A stretch of DNA of 6,486 bases from Gammaproteobacteria bacterium (GCA_005877675.1 VBNZ01000161.1:1-6486); one strand, 5' to 3'. Positions 1 to 5,477 are shown, counted from the stretch's first letter. The notes: generated by a model from the sequence alone, not told the origin. Program-made: numbers and translations.

Positions 1-1
1 G

Positions 2-130
2 CAGGTGCTGACGTTGTATCTCACGCCGGTTATATATCTGTACTTCGACCGGCTGCAGCGCTGGCTGCAGACGCGCGGGCGTATGGCGGGCGCGGATTTA
101 CCCGCCGAAGCGGCGGGCGAGAAGGGATAA
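2..130 (+). CDS. RND multidrug efflux transporter, C-terminal end (partial)
   Basis: Only the last 42 codons are inside the window, ending in TAA. The translation begins QVLTLYLTPVIYLYFDRL. This strongly resembles the final transmembrane helix and short cytoplasmic tail of MdtB/MdtC-type inner-membrane RND proton antiporters, which usually read LTLYTTPVIYLYLDRL. Such proteins export drugs, bile salts or metals through a tripartite envelope complex. The tail after the helix is short, with a Gly/Ala-rich end. The assignment to RND efflux is by family resemblance; which of the paired subunits it is, and its substrate, cannot be told from this fragment. Its stop codon lies 4 bases from the stop of the convergent acetyltransferase gene, and no terminator hairpin is visible between them. 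Confidence 0.85.
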   Translation, partial: QVLTLYLTPVIYLYFDRLQRWLQTRGRMAGADLPAEAAGEKG

Positions 131-134
131 CGAA

Positions 135-761
135 TTAAAGCGCCAGCGTCACTCGCATCACGCCCGGGTCGTGCAGCATGAAGTTGCGCGTAAAACCGAG
201 CCGTTCGCACAGGTCGAGCATCGGCTGATTGTCGAGCAGTACATCGCCCCACAGTTCAGTCGCGCCGAGCTTGCGCGCGGAGTCGATCACGCGATGCATC
301 AGCAAGGTGCCGAAACCCTGGCGCGCATAGCGGCCCTCGACCACGATCGCGAATTCCGCCTGATCGAGCACGGGGTCGACGTAGGCTCGCGCGACCGCGT
401 GGATTTCGGGCACACGCGGTGCGGCGTCCGGATCGGCCAGCACCCACGCGACCGCGCGCGCGGGATCGAGCTCGCACAGCTCGCGTGCGAACGGCTCGGG
501 CAGCATATTGAGTGGATGCAGGAAGCGCATACGCACTTCTTCCGGCGTCAGGCGATCGAAGCCGCGCTGCAGCGCCTGGACATCGCTTGCGCGGATCAGG
601 CGTAGCACGAGCGGCGTGCCGTCGCGCGCGAGCAGGCGCTCACCTGGCGCGAAGTCCTGCGGCGTCGTCGATACGTAAGTACGCCGCGGTGGCGGACGCG
701 TGCCATAGCTGCTGGCGCGTCGATGCTCGGCGAGGCGGTACGGATTTGTTACAGTGTCCAT
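135..761 (-). CDS. GNAT-family N-acetyltransferase
   Basis: The product is a 208-residue soluble protein with a C-terminal GNAT domain, transferring an acetyl group from acetyl-CoA to an unknown amine. An N-terminal Arg/Pro-rich stretch of about 40 residues precedes the segment DGTPLVLRLIRASD, typical of GNAT domains related to those fused to NDP-forming acyl-CoA synthetases and Pat-type protein lysine acetylases. The core beta strand AEFAIVV is followed by the acetyl-CoA pyrophosphate loop ARQGFGTLL (about residues 146-154), then GATELWGDVLLDN and a CERLGF signature near the end. The start is uncertain: ATG at 761 (MDTVTNPY) is preferred, but an in-frame ATG at 773 adds MLCG, and neither has a good Shine-Dalgarno. 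It is divergent from the MmcQ gene. The fold is secure; the substrate, which could be protein lysine, polyamine or a small metabolite, is unknown. Confidence 0.85.
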   Translation of the reverse strand: MDTVTNPYRLAEHRRASSYGTRPPPRRTYVSTTPQDFAPGERLLARDGTPLVLRLIRASDVQALQRGFDRLTPEEVRMRFLHPLNMLPEPFARELCELDPARAVAWVLADPDAAPRVPEIHAVARAYVDPVLDQAEFAIVVEGRYARQGFGTLLMHRVIDSARKLGATELWGDVLLDNQPMLDLCERLGFTRNFMLHDPGVMRVTLAL

Positions 762-779
762 GCCGCACAGCATGCGCGG

Positions 780-827
780 CTCGGCTGGAGCAGGCCACCT
801 AAATCGGCCCAGCTGGGTTCAGCCGAG
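780..827. promoter_or_regulatory. Dyad-rich divergent spacer between acetyltransferase and MmcQ genes
   Basis: The spacer between the two divergent genes carries an 8-bp inverted repeat, CTCGGCTG at 780-787 and CAGCCGAG at 820-827. A perfect 10-bp palindrome, CCCAGCTGGG, lies inside it at 808-817. A further dyad, CAAAT-aactg-ATTTG, follows at 845-859, just upstream of the MmcQ start at 873. The repeats are read directly from the sequence. Their role as operators or leader-RNA structure is an inference from position, and no clean sigma-70 promoter pair was recognised. Confidence 0.35.
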
Positions 828-872
828 GTTAGGCGACAGTTCTGCAAATAACTGATTTGTAGAGAAAAACCG

Positions 873-1412
873 ATGAAATCGAACGAACTCGAAACGCTCT
901 GTGCCGACTGGCCTGGCGTCAGCAACAACGTCAAATGGGACGACGATCTCGTGTTCTCGGTCGCCGGCAAGATGTTCGCGGTCTACTGCCTGCGCGGCCC
1001 ACATCGCGAGCGCATCTCGTTCAAGGTCGATCGCGAGCGCTTTCTCGAACTGACCGATCAACCCGGCATCACGCCCGCCGCCTACATGGCGCGCGCATTC
1101 TGGGTCACGATTTCCGAACCCGACCGCTTCTCACGCGCAAAGATCGGCGAGTTCCTGCAGCATTCCTACGAGCTCGTGCGGGCGGGCCTGTCAAAAAAGC
1201 AGCAGATGGCGTTGGGCGTTGCGTTCGCCGAGAGCCAGCCTGTCGAAGCGGCCGCGCAGCCTGTCGTCGCGAAGAATGCCAGCGCGAAGAACACGGTCGC
1301 GAAGCGGGGCGTGGCGCAAAAGAAAGCGCCGGCCAAGAAAGCTCTACCGAAGAAAGCTCCGCCGAAGTTGAAGGCGCCAGCGAAAGCGGCCGCAAAGGCG
1401 AAAAAAGTATAA
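873..1412 (+). CDS. MmcQ/YjbR family DNA-binding protein with histone H1-like tail
   Basis: The protein has 179 residues in two parts. Residues 1-115 match the MmcQ/YjbR (DUF419) fold, a small double-wing module related to CyaY-like DNA-binding folds. Visible family features include a CADWPGVSNNVKWDDDLVFS start, AGKMFAVYCL, and ISFKVDRERFLEL followed by PGITPAAYMARAFWVTI. From about residue 132 the protein turns into a low-complexity tail with 15 lysines in 48 residues, repeating AKK/PKK/APAK units as in eukaryotic H1 and bacterial H1-like proteins. The tail probably binds nucleic acid non-specifically. A YjbR domain alone is about 115-120 residues, so the tail is an extension. The ATG has only a weak GTAGAG upstream. 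The stop codon directly abuts the next gene's ATG, so the two are probably co-transcribed. The exact function of the family is not established. Confidence 0.85.
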   Translation: MKSNELETLCADWPGVSNNVKWDDDLVFSVAGKMFAVYCLRGPHRERISFKVDRERFLELTDQPGITPAAYMARAFWVTISEPDRFSRAKIGEFLQHSYELVRAGLSKKQQMALGVAFAESQPVEAAAQPVVAKNASAKNTVAKRGVAQKKAPAKKALPKKAPPKLKAPAKAAAKAKKV

Positions 1413-2266
1413 ATGTCAGCAAAAGGCGATTCGCTCAAAACCATCCTCTACGCTCTCGGCGCGAACTTCGCGATTTTCGTTTCCAAGTCGGTCGCGGCAT
1501 TCCTGACCGGCTCCGGCGCGATGACCGCCGAAGCGGTGCATTCGCTCGCGGACTGCGGCAATCAGTTGCTGCTGTTGTTCGGTATGCGCGGCGCAAAGGC
1601 GCCGCCGTCGCCCGACTATCCACTTGGGCGCGGCAAGGAAATCTATTTCTGGTCGTTCCTCGTCGCGCTGCTGCTGTTCAGCGTCGGCGGCGCGTTCTCG
1701 ATCTATGAAGGCATCCACAAACTGCACAATCCCGAGCCGCTGAAGTGGCCGTGGATCGCGGTCGGCGTACTCGCCTTCGGACTGGTCGCCGAAAGTTTTT
1801 CGATGTGGGGCTGCCTTGCCGAAGTGAACAAGGCGCGCGGTAAGCACTCGTTATGGTACTGGTTTCGCGAAAGCCGCCAGAGCGAACTGATCGTGATTTT
1901 CGGCGAGGATCTGGCCGCGCTGCTCGGCCTTGCGATCGCACTTGCCGCCGTGCTCGCGACGTTTGCAACCGGCAATCCTATCTTCGACGCGCTCGGCACG
2001 CTGGCAATCGGCGTGTTGCTGGTCGTGGTTGCCGTGTTCGTCGCGATCGAAGTGAAGGCGCTCTTGATCGGGCAGAGCGTCGAGCCGGAAACGCGTGCCG
2101 CGATCATCGCGTTTCTCAACGCGCGCCCGGAAATCGCGCGCGTATTCAACCTGATCACCCTGCAGCTCGGCAGCGAGGTGATGCGATCAACGCGGTCGAA
2201 GCCGCGATGAAGGCGCAGTTTCCGGAAATTCGCTGGTCGTTTTTCGAGCCTGACGTGGCTGATTGA
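1413..2266 (+). pseudogene. ZnT9-like cation diffusion facilitator, frameshifted near 3' end
   Basis: The first 257 codons encode an inner-membrane cation efflux protein, normally a proton-coupled Zn/Mn-type exporter. Visible features are AEAVHSLADCGNQ (H43, D47) in an early helix, ESRQSELIVIFGEDLAALLG (E165, D166) where SLC30A9/ZnT9 has its ESRDP...LEDTAAVLG, and several hydrophobic helices. Metal site one is therefore HxxxD and site two is of the ED kind, unlike ZitB/FieF, which carry two HxxxD. After LGSEVM (codon 257, base 2183) the frame runs into MRSTRSKPR and stops at 2210. The expected C-terminus continues in another frame from base 2180, as DAINAVEAAMKAQFPEIRW up to FFEPDVAD and TGA at 2266. 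The join GATG lacks residues the family normally has between these segments, so bases were deleted with a frame change. Transmembrane parts are intact, but the cytoplasmic dimerisation domain is damaged. Residual function, or a sequencing error, is possible. Confidence 0.85.
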
Positions 2267-2270
2267 GGCT

Positions 2271-2417
2271 CGTCATTCCGGCGCAGGCCGGACAAGCGCG
2301 AAGCGCGCAGAACGTCCGAAGGACGGCCCGAAGGGCCGAGCGACGCGAGTAATCCATCTTGATTGCTTGCAATAAAATCAAAGCAAAAATGGAGCCCGCA
2401 TTCTTCGCGGGATGACG
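2271..2417. repeat. Intergenic palindromic repeat with GAA-triloop hairpins
   Basis: The 170-base gap between the two broken genes holds an element bounded by CGTCAT (2271-2276) and ATGACG (2412-2417), a 6-base terminal inverted repeat. Next to each end is a hairpin: TCCGGC-gcag-GCCGGA (2277-2292) and CCCGC/GCGGG (2395-2411). Between them, three consecutive stems share a GAA loop: GCGC-GAA-GCGC (2296-2306), CGTCC-GAA-GGACG (2313-2325) and GGCCC-GAA-GGGCC (2325-2337). An A+T-rich core follows with nested dyads TCCAT/ATGGA (2353-2357, 2389-2393) and TTGATT/AATCAA (2359-2364, 2376-2381). The edges resemble the widespread CGTCATTCCCGC...GCGGGAATGACG intergenic repeats of proteobacteria. It may be a REP/MITE-like unit and could double as a bidirectional terminator for the convergent genes. 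No coding sequence is supported here. Confidence 0.6.
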
Positions 2418-2436
2418 CCCGGAAAAATTCAGTCCG

Positions 2437-3085
2437 TCAGCGCAGCAGCTTGAATGCATGCGTCCAGCTGTTCTCGCGGAAACCCGGAATACACCACAGC
2501 ATGCACAGTGGCTCGATCGCGCGCGCGGCTTCCACGGCGCCCATGTCCACGGTCTCCCAGCCGAACCGATCGAGGATCGCGCCGACGGTTTTCTTCGCTG
2601 CGTCATCGTTGCCGCAGATAAACATCGTCGGCTTGCCGCCGGCGAATTTCGGATCGACCATGCGCGCGTTGCCGACCGAGTTGAACGCTTTGACGAAATG
2701 CGCGCCAGGAAATTCGCATTGCAGTTGTTCCATCAGCGAATCGTCGAGGCTCGTGCTGAACTTGAGCACGCCGTTGACCGGCGGCGATGGGATTGGTCGC
2801 ATCGATCACGGTCTTGCCGGCGAGGTTCGCGCTGCCTGCGGCATGTAGAACATCCATCGCGGCTGAACCCTTGACCGCCAGCACGACCAGATCGCCGAAA
2901 GCCGCAGTCGCCTCGAATCCGCCGACGTTCGCACCGGGATGCCGCTTCGCCCACTCGGCCAGCTTCGCGTTGTCGCGCGTGCCGAGCATCACCTCGTAAT
3001 CGTATTTGAGAATCCCTCCCGCCAGCACCTTGGCGACGTCGCCCGAGCCCAGAATGCCGATCCCCTTGCCGGTTGCTGATGCCAG
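2437..3085 (-). pseudogene. NADPH-dependent F420 reductase-like protein, frameshifted, start lost
   Basis: The two reading frames together encode a Rossmann-fold NAD(P)-binding oxidoreductase of the F420-dependent NADP reductase-like family, also common in bacteria without F420. The first half has the dinucleotide loop GIGILGSGDVAKVLAGG, then YEVMLGTRD, LVVLAVKG and KTVIDATNPIA. The frame is then lost near 2779-2785, and the remainder continues in another frame as PVNGVLKFSTSLDD, HFVKAFNSVGNARM, KPTMFICGNDDAAKK and a normal end WTHAFKLLR at TGA 2437. The family usually reads TNPIADAPPVNG at this point; the DNA shows GCCGCCGGTC, consistent with loss of 8 bases between two GCCG copies (inference). 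At the 5' end no in-frame ATG or GTG occurs between the upstream stop and the Rossmann loop. The best-placed codon is CTG at 3085, opening LASATGKGIGILG, as if an ATG had mutated. Two separate lesions argue for a non-functional gene. Confidence 0.85.
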
Positions 3086-3157
3086 ACTGCAAACAGTTTC
3101 GTACTGGGGCGACCCTGTGCGATATTCAAGAAGCGTGCATCAGCGCCGTCATCTGAT

Positions 3158-4048
3158 ATGGAGTACATTTTGCCGGTTCATCGTTGTACCACGTTGCCTT
3201 CGGGGGCGCTTCCCGCCGACGCAATCGAGGCCTTCCATCGCGACGGCGTCCTGATCATCGAGAATTTCAAGACACGCGGCGAATGCGAAGCCCTGCGCGC
3301 ACGCGCGAACGCGCTCGTGCTCGAATACGGGCCGCGTGCGGCCGGGACGATCTTCTCGACCAAGAATCCGCAGCACACAGACAGCGACTACTTCATGCGC
3401 TCGGCCTGCGGCATCGGCGTGTTTTTCGAAGAAGAGGCCTTCGACGCCGACGGCAGGCTTGCGTACCCGCTGCCGCTTGCGGTGAACAAGCTCGGGCATG
3501 CGATGCACGATCTCGATCCGGTGTTCTCGGCGTTTTCCAAGAGCGCGGCGCTGCAGGCAGTGAGCGCGAGTCTGGGCGTCGCCGATCCGCGCGTGATGCA
3601 GTCGATGTACATCTTCAAGCAGCCCGGCATCGGCGGCGAAGTCGTCTGCCATCAGGATTCCACCTATTTGTATACCGAGCCGATGTCGGTGATTGGCTAC
3701 TGGTTCGCGATCGACGATGCGCACACCGGCAATGGCTGCCTCGGCGGCCTGTCGGGCGAGCATTGCAAGGGATTGAAATCGCTATTCCGTCGTCAGTGCG
3801 ATGGCCAACTAGCTACCGAAACGTCAGATGCGCGCGTCGAATGGGATATGAGCAAACTCGAATGGCTGGAGGTGCCCGCCGGCACGCTGATCGTATTCAG
3901 CGGCTGCTTTCCGCATCTGTCGCACGCGAACCGCTCGACGCAGGCGCGGCATGCGTACACGCTGCATGCGGTCGATGGGGCCTGCGCGTATCCGGCGGAC
4001 AATTGGCTGCAACGATCTGCGGACAAACCAGCGACGGGGTTTATGTAG
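3158..4048 (+). CDS. Phytanoyl-CoA dioxygenase (PhyH) family protein
   Basis: This 296-residue cytoplasmic protein belongs to the PhyH group of Fe(II)/2-oxoglutarate oxygenases, resembling eukaryotic PHYHD1. It opens with LPADAIEAFHRDGVLIIENF, the usual PhyH start. The iron facial triad is visible as H165-Q-D167 in VVCHQDSTYLYTEP and H253 in GCFPHLSHANRS; R264 in ARHAYTLH is placed to bind the 2-oxoglutarate carboxylate. The C-terminal DGACAYPADNWLQR is also typical. Length is normal for the family, and the frame is uninterrupted. The substrate is unknown; family members hydroxylate diverse small molecules. Near residue 195, where relatives as I recall them read CLWALPGGH, this copy reads CLGGLSGEH, and LHG before the distal His is FSG, which may mean drift. 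No clear Shine-Dalgarno precedes the ATG. The gene is divergent from the broken reductase and may share its control region at 3086-3157. Confidence 0.88.
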   Translation: MEYILPVHRCTTLPSGALPADAIEAFHRDGVLIIENFKTRGECEALRARANALVLEYGPRAAGTIFSTKNPQHTDSDYFMRSACGIGVFFEEEAFDADGRLAYPLPLAVNKLGHAMHDLDPVFSAFSKSAALQAVSASLGVADPRVMQSMYIFKQPGIGGEVVCHQDSTYLYTEPMSVIGYWFAIDDAHTGNGCLGGLSGEHCKGLKSLFRRQCDGQLATETSDARVEWDMSKLEWLEVPAGTLIVFSGCFPHLSHANRSTQARHAYTLHAVDGACAYPADNWLQRSADKPATGFM

Positions 4049-4077
4049 AATATCGTCCTCCTTTTGCGGAACCTGCC

Positions 4078-4617
4078 ATGGACCAGAAACTAATTGTCCC
4101 CATCCTGATGGGCGCACTGGTCGCTTTCGCGATCTACCGTCGCGTGCGCCGCAATATTGGGCGGCAGGCATTGCGGCCGGGACGCATGCAGTTTCGTATC
4201 GTGTTTCTGTCGATTGTGGCGGCGCTGATCGCATTCGGCGCAACGCGCGACATGAATTTGCTCGGTGCGTTGCTGGCGGGTGTTGCGGGAGGCGCGGCGC
4301 TCGGCTGGTTCGGCTTGCAGCACACCAAGTTCGAGGCAACGGCGCAGGGCAAATTCTATACGCCGCACACCTACATTGGCATAGCGGTGTCGGCACTGCT
4401 GCTCGGGCGCATCGCGTATCGTTTTTTGACCGTTTACCCGTCGATGCACGCGGCGGCGCAGGCGGATCAGAATCCGTTTGCGGCGTATCAAAAAAGTCCG
4501 CTCACGCTGGCGATTTTGGGCGTGGTGATCGGTTATTACATCTACTATTACGTCGGCGTGCTACTGCGCAGCCGCAATCTCACGCCAGCGCTTGCCGCGG
4601 CGGAGGACACACCGTAA
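4078..4617 (+). CDS. CcdC/DUF1453-like integral membrane protein
   Basis: This is a 179-residue inner-membrane protein. Hydrophobic segments are visible at about residues 4-20 (LIVPILMGALVAFAIY), 41-56 (IVFLSIVAALIAFGAT), 60-79 (LLGALLAGVAGGAALGWFGL), 101-118 (IGIAVSALLLGRIAYRFL) and 143-161 (TLAILGVVIGYYIYYYVGVL). A basic stretch RRVRRNIGRQALRPGR follows the first helix. Between the third and fourth helices, LQHTKFEATAQGKFYTPHTYIG matches the pattern of DUF1453/CcdC-like proteins. Its function is not established; the CcdC name comes from a cytochrome c maturation locus and should not be taken as proof of that role here. The ATG at 4078 follows GCGGAACCTGCC, with a weak ribosome site, 29 bases after the dioxygenase stop, so the two may be co-transcribed. 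An in-frame extension far upstream is antisense-like shadow sequence and was not used. Confidence 0.8.
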   Translation: MDQKLIVPILMGALVAFAIYRRVRRNIGRQALRPGRMQFRIVFLSIVAALIAFGATRDMNLLGALLAGVAGGAALGWFGLQHTKFEATAQGKFYTPHTYIGIAVSALLLGRIAYRFLTVYPSMHAAAQADQNPFAAYQKSPLTLAILGVVIGYYIYYYVGVLLRSRNLTPALAAAEDTP

Positions 4618-4618
4618 T

Positions 4619-4652
4619 CCCGGATCGAACCGCGTCAGCGACGCAATCCGGG
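4619..4652. terminator. Nested hairpin terminator between convergent genes
   Basis: Immediately after the membrane protein stop there is an outer stem CCCGGAT (4619-4625) with ATCCGGG (4646-4652). Inside it is a second stem, GCGTC-AGC-GACGC (4632-4644). It sits in the 46-base gap between convergent genes, so it could stop transcription from both sides. No clear run of T follows on either strand, so intrinsic termination is plausible but not certain. Confidence 0.5.
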
Positions 4653-4663
4653 CGGTTGATTGA

Positions 4664-4927
4664 TCAGCGACGCCCGCGGCGCTGATGCTTTTCGTCGTGC
4701 AGGCCCACGCGGATCGGCTTGCCGTCCTGCGTCGAACCATCGAGTGCGCTGATGGCGGCACGCGCCTCGTGGCCTTCCATTTTGAGCTGAGCGAAGCCCT
4801 TGCACTGACCGCTGAACAAGTCCTTCGACAGCGTCAGACCGAACACGCGGCCATGCGTTGCGAACAATTTTTCCAGCGACGACTCGGTCATCGATGACGG
4901 GAGACCCCGCACCATTAGTGTCAACAT
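4664..4927 (-). CDS. Short RRM-domain RNA-binding protein
   Basis: The product is an 87-residue protein made almost wholly of one RNA recognition motif, as in small proteobacterial and cyanobacterial RRM proteins that act as RNA chaperones. RNP2 is LMVRGL (residues 4-9), and RNP1 is KGFAQLKM (residues 43-50) in KDLFSGQCKGFAQLKM. EGHEARAAISALDGST and IRVGL complete the beta-alpha-beta fold. The tail HDEKHQRRGRR is basic. Of the three aromatic positions that usually stack on RNA, only F45 remains; the RNP2 position is Met and the second RNP1 position is Gln. The start at 4927 is secure because AAGGAG lies 6 bases upstream on this strand, so a longer in-frame reading from 5017 is rejected. It lies downstream of the cold-shock gene on the same strand, suggesting a shared role in cold or RNA-structure stress. 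Confidence 0.9.
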   Translation of the reverse strand: MLTLMVRGLPSSMTESSLEKLFATHGRVFGLTLSKDLFSGQCKGFAQLKMEGHEARAAISALDGSTQDGKPIRVGLHDEKHQRRGRR

Positions 4928-5049
4928 GCGTTTCTCCTTCGGAACAAGCTCGCGCTCGAGTCCGTCTCTGATTAGATCAGGCGCGCCACCGGCGCTCGCG
5001 GTGCTCGCATGCTGCAAGCACGCTCTGCCTCCTGCGCTCCGGCATTACG

Positions 5050-5071
5050 CCTGATCCCAATCGGGATCAGG
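5050..5071. terminator. Perfect 9-bp hairpin downstream of cold-shock gene
   Basis: CCTGATCCC (5050-5058), loop AATC, and GGGATCAGG (5063-5071) form a perfect stem about 75 bases after the cold-shock stop codon on the minus strand. No T-tract follows, so it could be a terminator, an mRNA-stabilising 3' structure or a small repeat. The same spacer holds weaker stems: GTGCT/AGCAC (5001-5005, 5017-5021), GCGCC-acc-GGCGC (4983-4995) and CTGAT-tag-ATCAG (4968-4980). The last two lie in the leader of the RRM gene. Confidence 0.45.
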
Positions 5072-5145
5072 TCATAGCTCGCGACGCTTATTCGCAAATA
5101 TGCGGCGCGGAGCACATCGCTCGCGCGCCGATGCCGCTGCGGCGC

Positions 5146-5355
5146 TCAGGCTGCGCTGACGTTCTCGGCCTGCAGGCCCTTCTGGCCCTGAGTCACTTCG
5201 AAGCTGACGCGCTGGCCTTCCTGCAAAGTGCGGAAGCCCGAACCCGTGATAGCGCGGAAATGTACGAACACATCCGGGCCATTTTCGCGGCTGATGAATC
5301 CGAAACCCTTGGCATCGTTGAACCATTTAACGGTGCCGATTTGACGATCTGACAT
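5146..5355 (-). CDS. CspA-family cold-shock protein
   Basis: This is a 69-residue single cold-shock domain (OB fold), full length for the CspA family. These proteins bind single-stranded RNA and DNA, melt mRNA secondary structure and relieve transcription pausing. The start GTVKWFNDAKGFGFI contains W11 and RNP1 KGFGFI (16-21). RNP2 is VFVHF (29-33), with F18, F20, F31, H32 and F33 forming the nucleic-acid surface. GSGFRTLQEGQRVSFEV and the end GLQAENVSAA are standard. The usual Ser after VHF is Arg here. The ribosome site GGAG lies 9 bases before the ATG in a U-rich leader. Upstream on this strand is a hairpin at 5385-5403 in the presumed 5' UTR, a common place for temperature-linked control in csp genes. 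The RRM RNA-binding gene follows downstream. The family call is very secure; which paralogue it is, or whether it is cold-induced, cannot be told. Confidence 0.97.
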   Translation of the reverse strand: MSDRQIGTVKWFNDAKGFGFISRENGPDVFVHFRAITGSGFRTLQEGQRVSFEVTQGQKGLQAENVSAA

Positions 5356-5384
5356 GTGAAAAACTCCAAAAACAATGAAATGCA

Positions 5385-5403
5385 GGCCATCCTAGGGATG
5401 CCC
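5385..5403 (-). promoter_or_regulatory. 5' leader hairpin of cold-shock gene
   Basis: The stem GGCCATCC/GGATGCCC around a TAG loop has 7 of 8 positions paired, with one C-C mismatch. It lies 29-48 bases upstream of the cold-shock ATG and therefore probably in its 5' leader. The inner part contains the palindrome CCTAGG. The pairing is seen directly; a role in temperature-dependent translation or in repressor binding is inferred from how other csp leaders behave. Confidence 0.3.
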
Positions 5404-5477
5404 GCGATGTGACTGATATGCAAGGAAAAATGCGGAGGGATCGATGATGGCCGGATCTTGCGATCGGGCGACAAAGG

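Noticed and set aside
171..605. Plus-strand open frame inside the acetyltransferase gene
   Set aside because: It is antisense to a well-supported GNAT gene and has no recognisable family.
2174..2210. Programmed frameshift in the CDF gene
   Set aside because: There is no slippery heptamer at the junction, and the family's expected residues between the two frames are missing from the DNA itself, so a recoding event could not restore the protein.
2187..2606. Minus-strand 139-codon open frame across the intergenic repeat
   Set aside because: It spans the palindromic repeat and two different pseudogene ends; its composition follows the repeat and no domain is visible.
3184..4077. Upstream in-frame extension of the membrane protein
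   Set aside because: It overlaps the PhyH gene in another frame, is Arg/Ala-rich nonsense-like sequence, and the hydrophobic, family-like protein begins cleanly at the ATG at 4078.
4928..5017. Longer N-terminus for the RRM protein from 5017
   Set aside because: The extra 30 residues lie over the hairpin-rich leader, while AAGGAG is placed exactly for the ATG at 4927.
5101..5145. TGCGGCGC direct repeat (5101-5108, 5138-5145)
   Set aside because: A single pair of 8-base copies in very GC-rich sequence is expected by chance, and there is no insertion element or target-site context.
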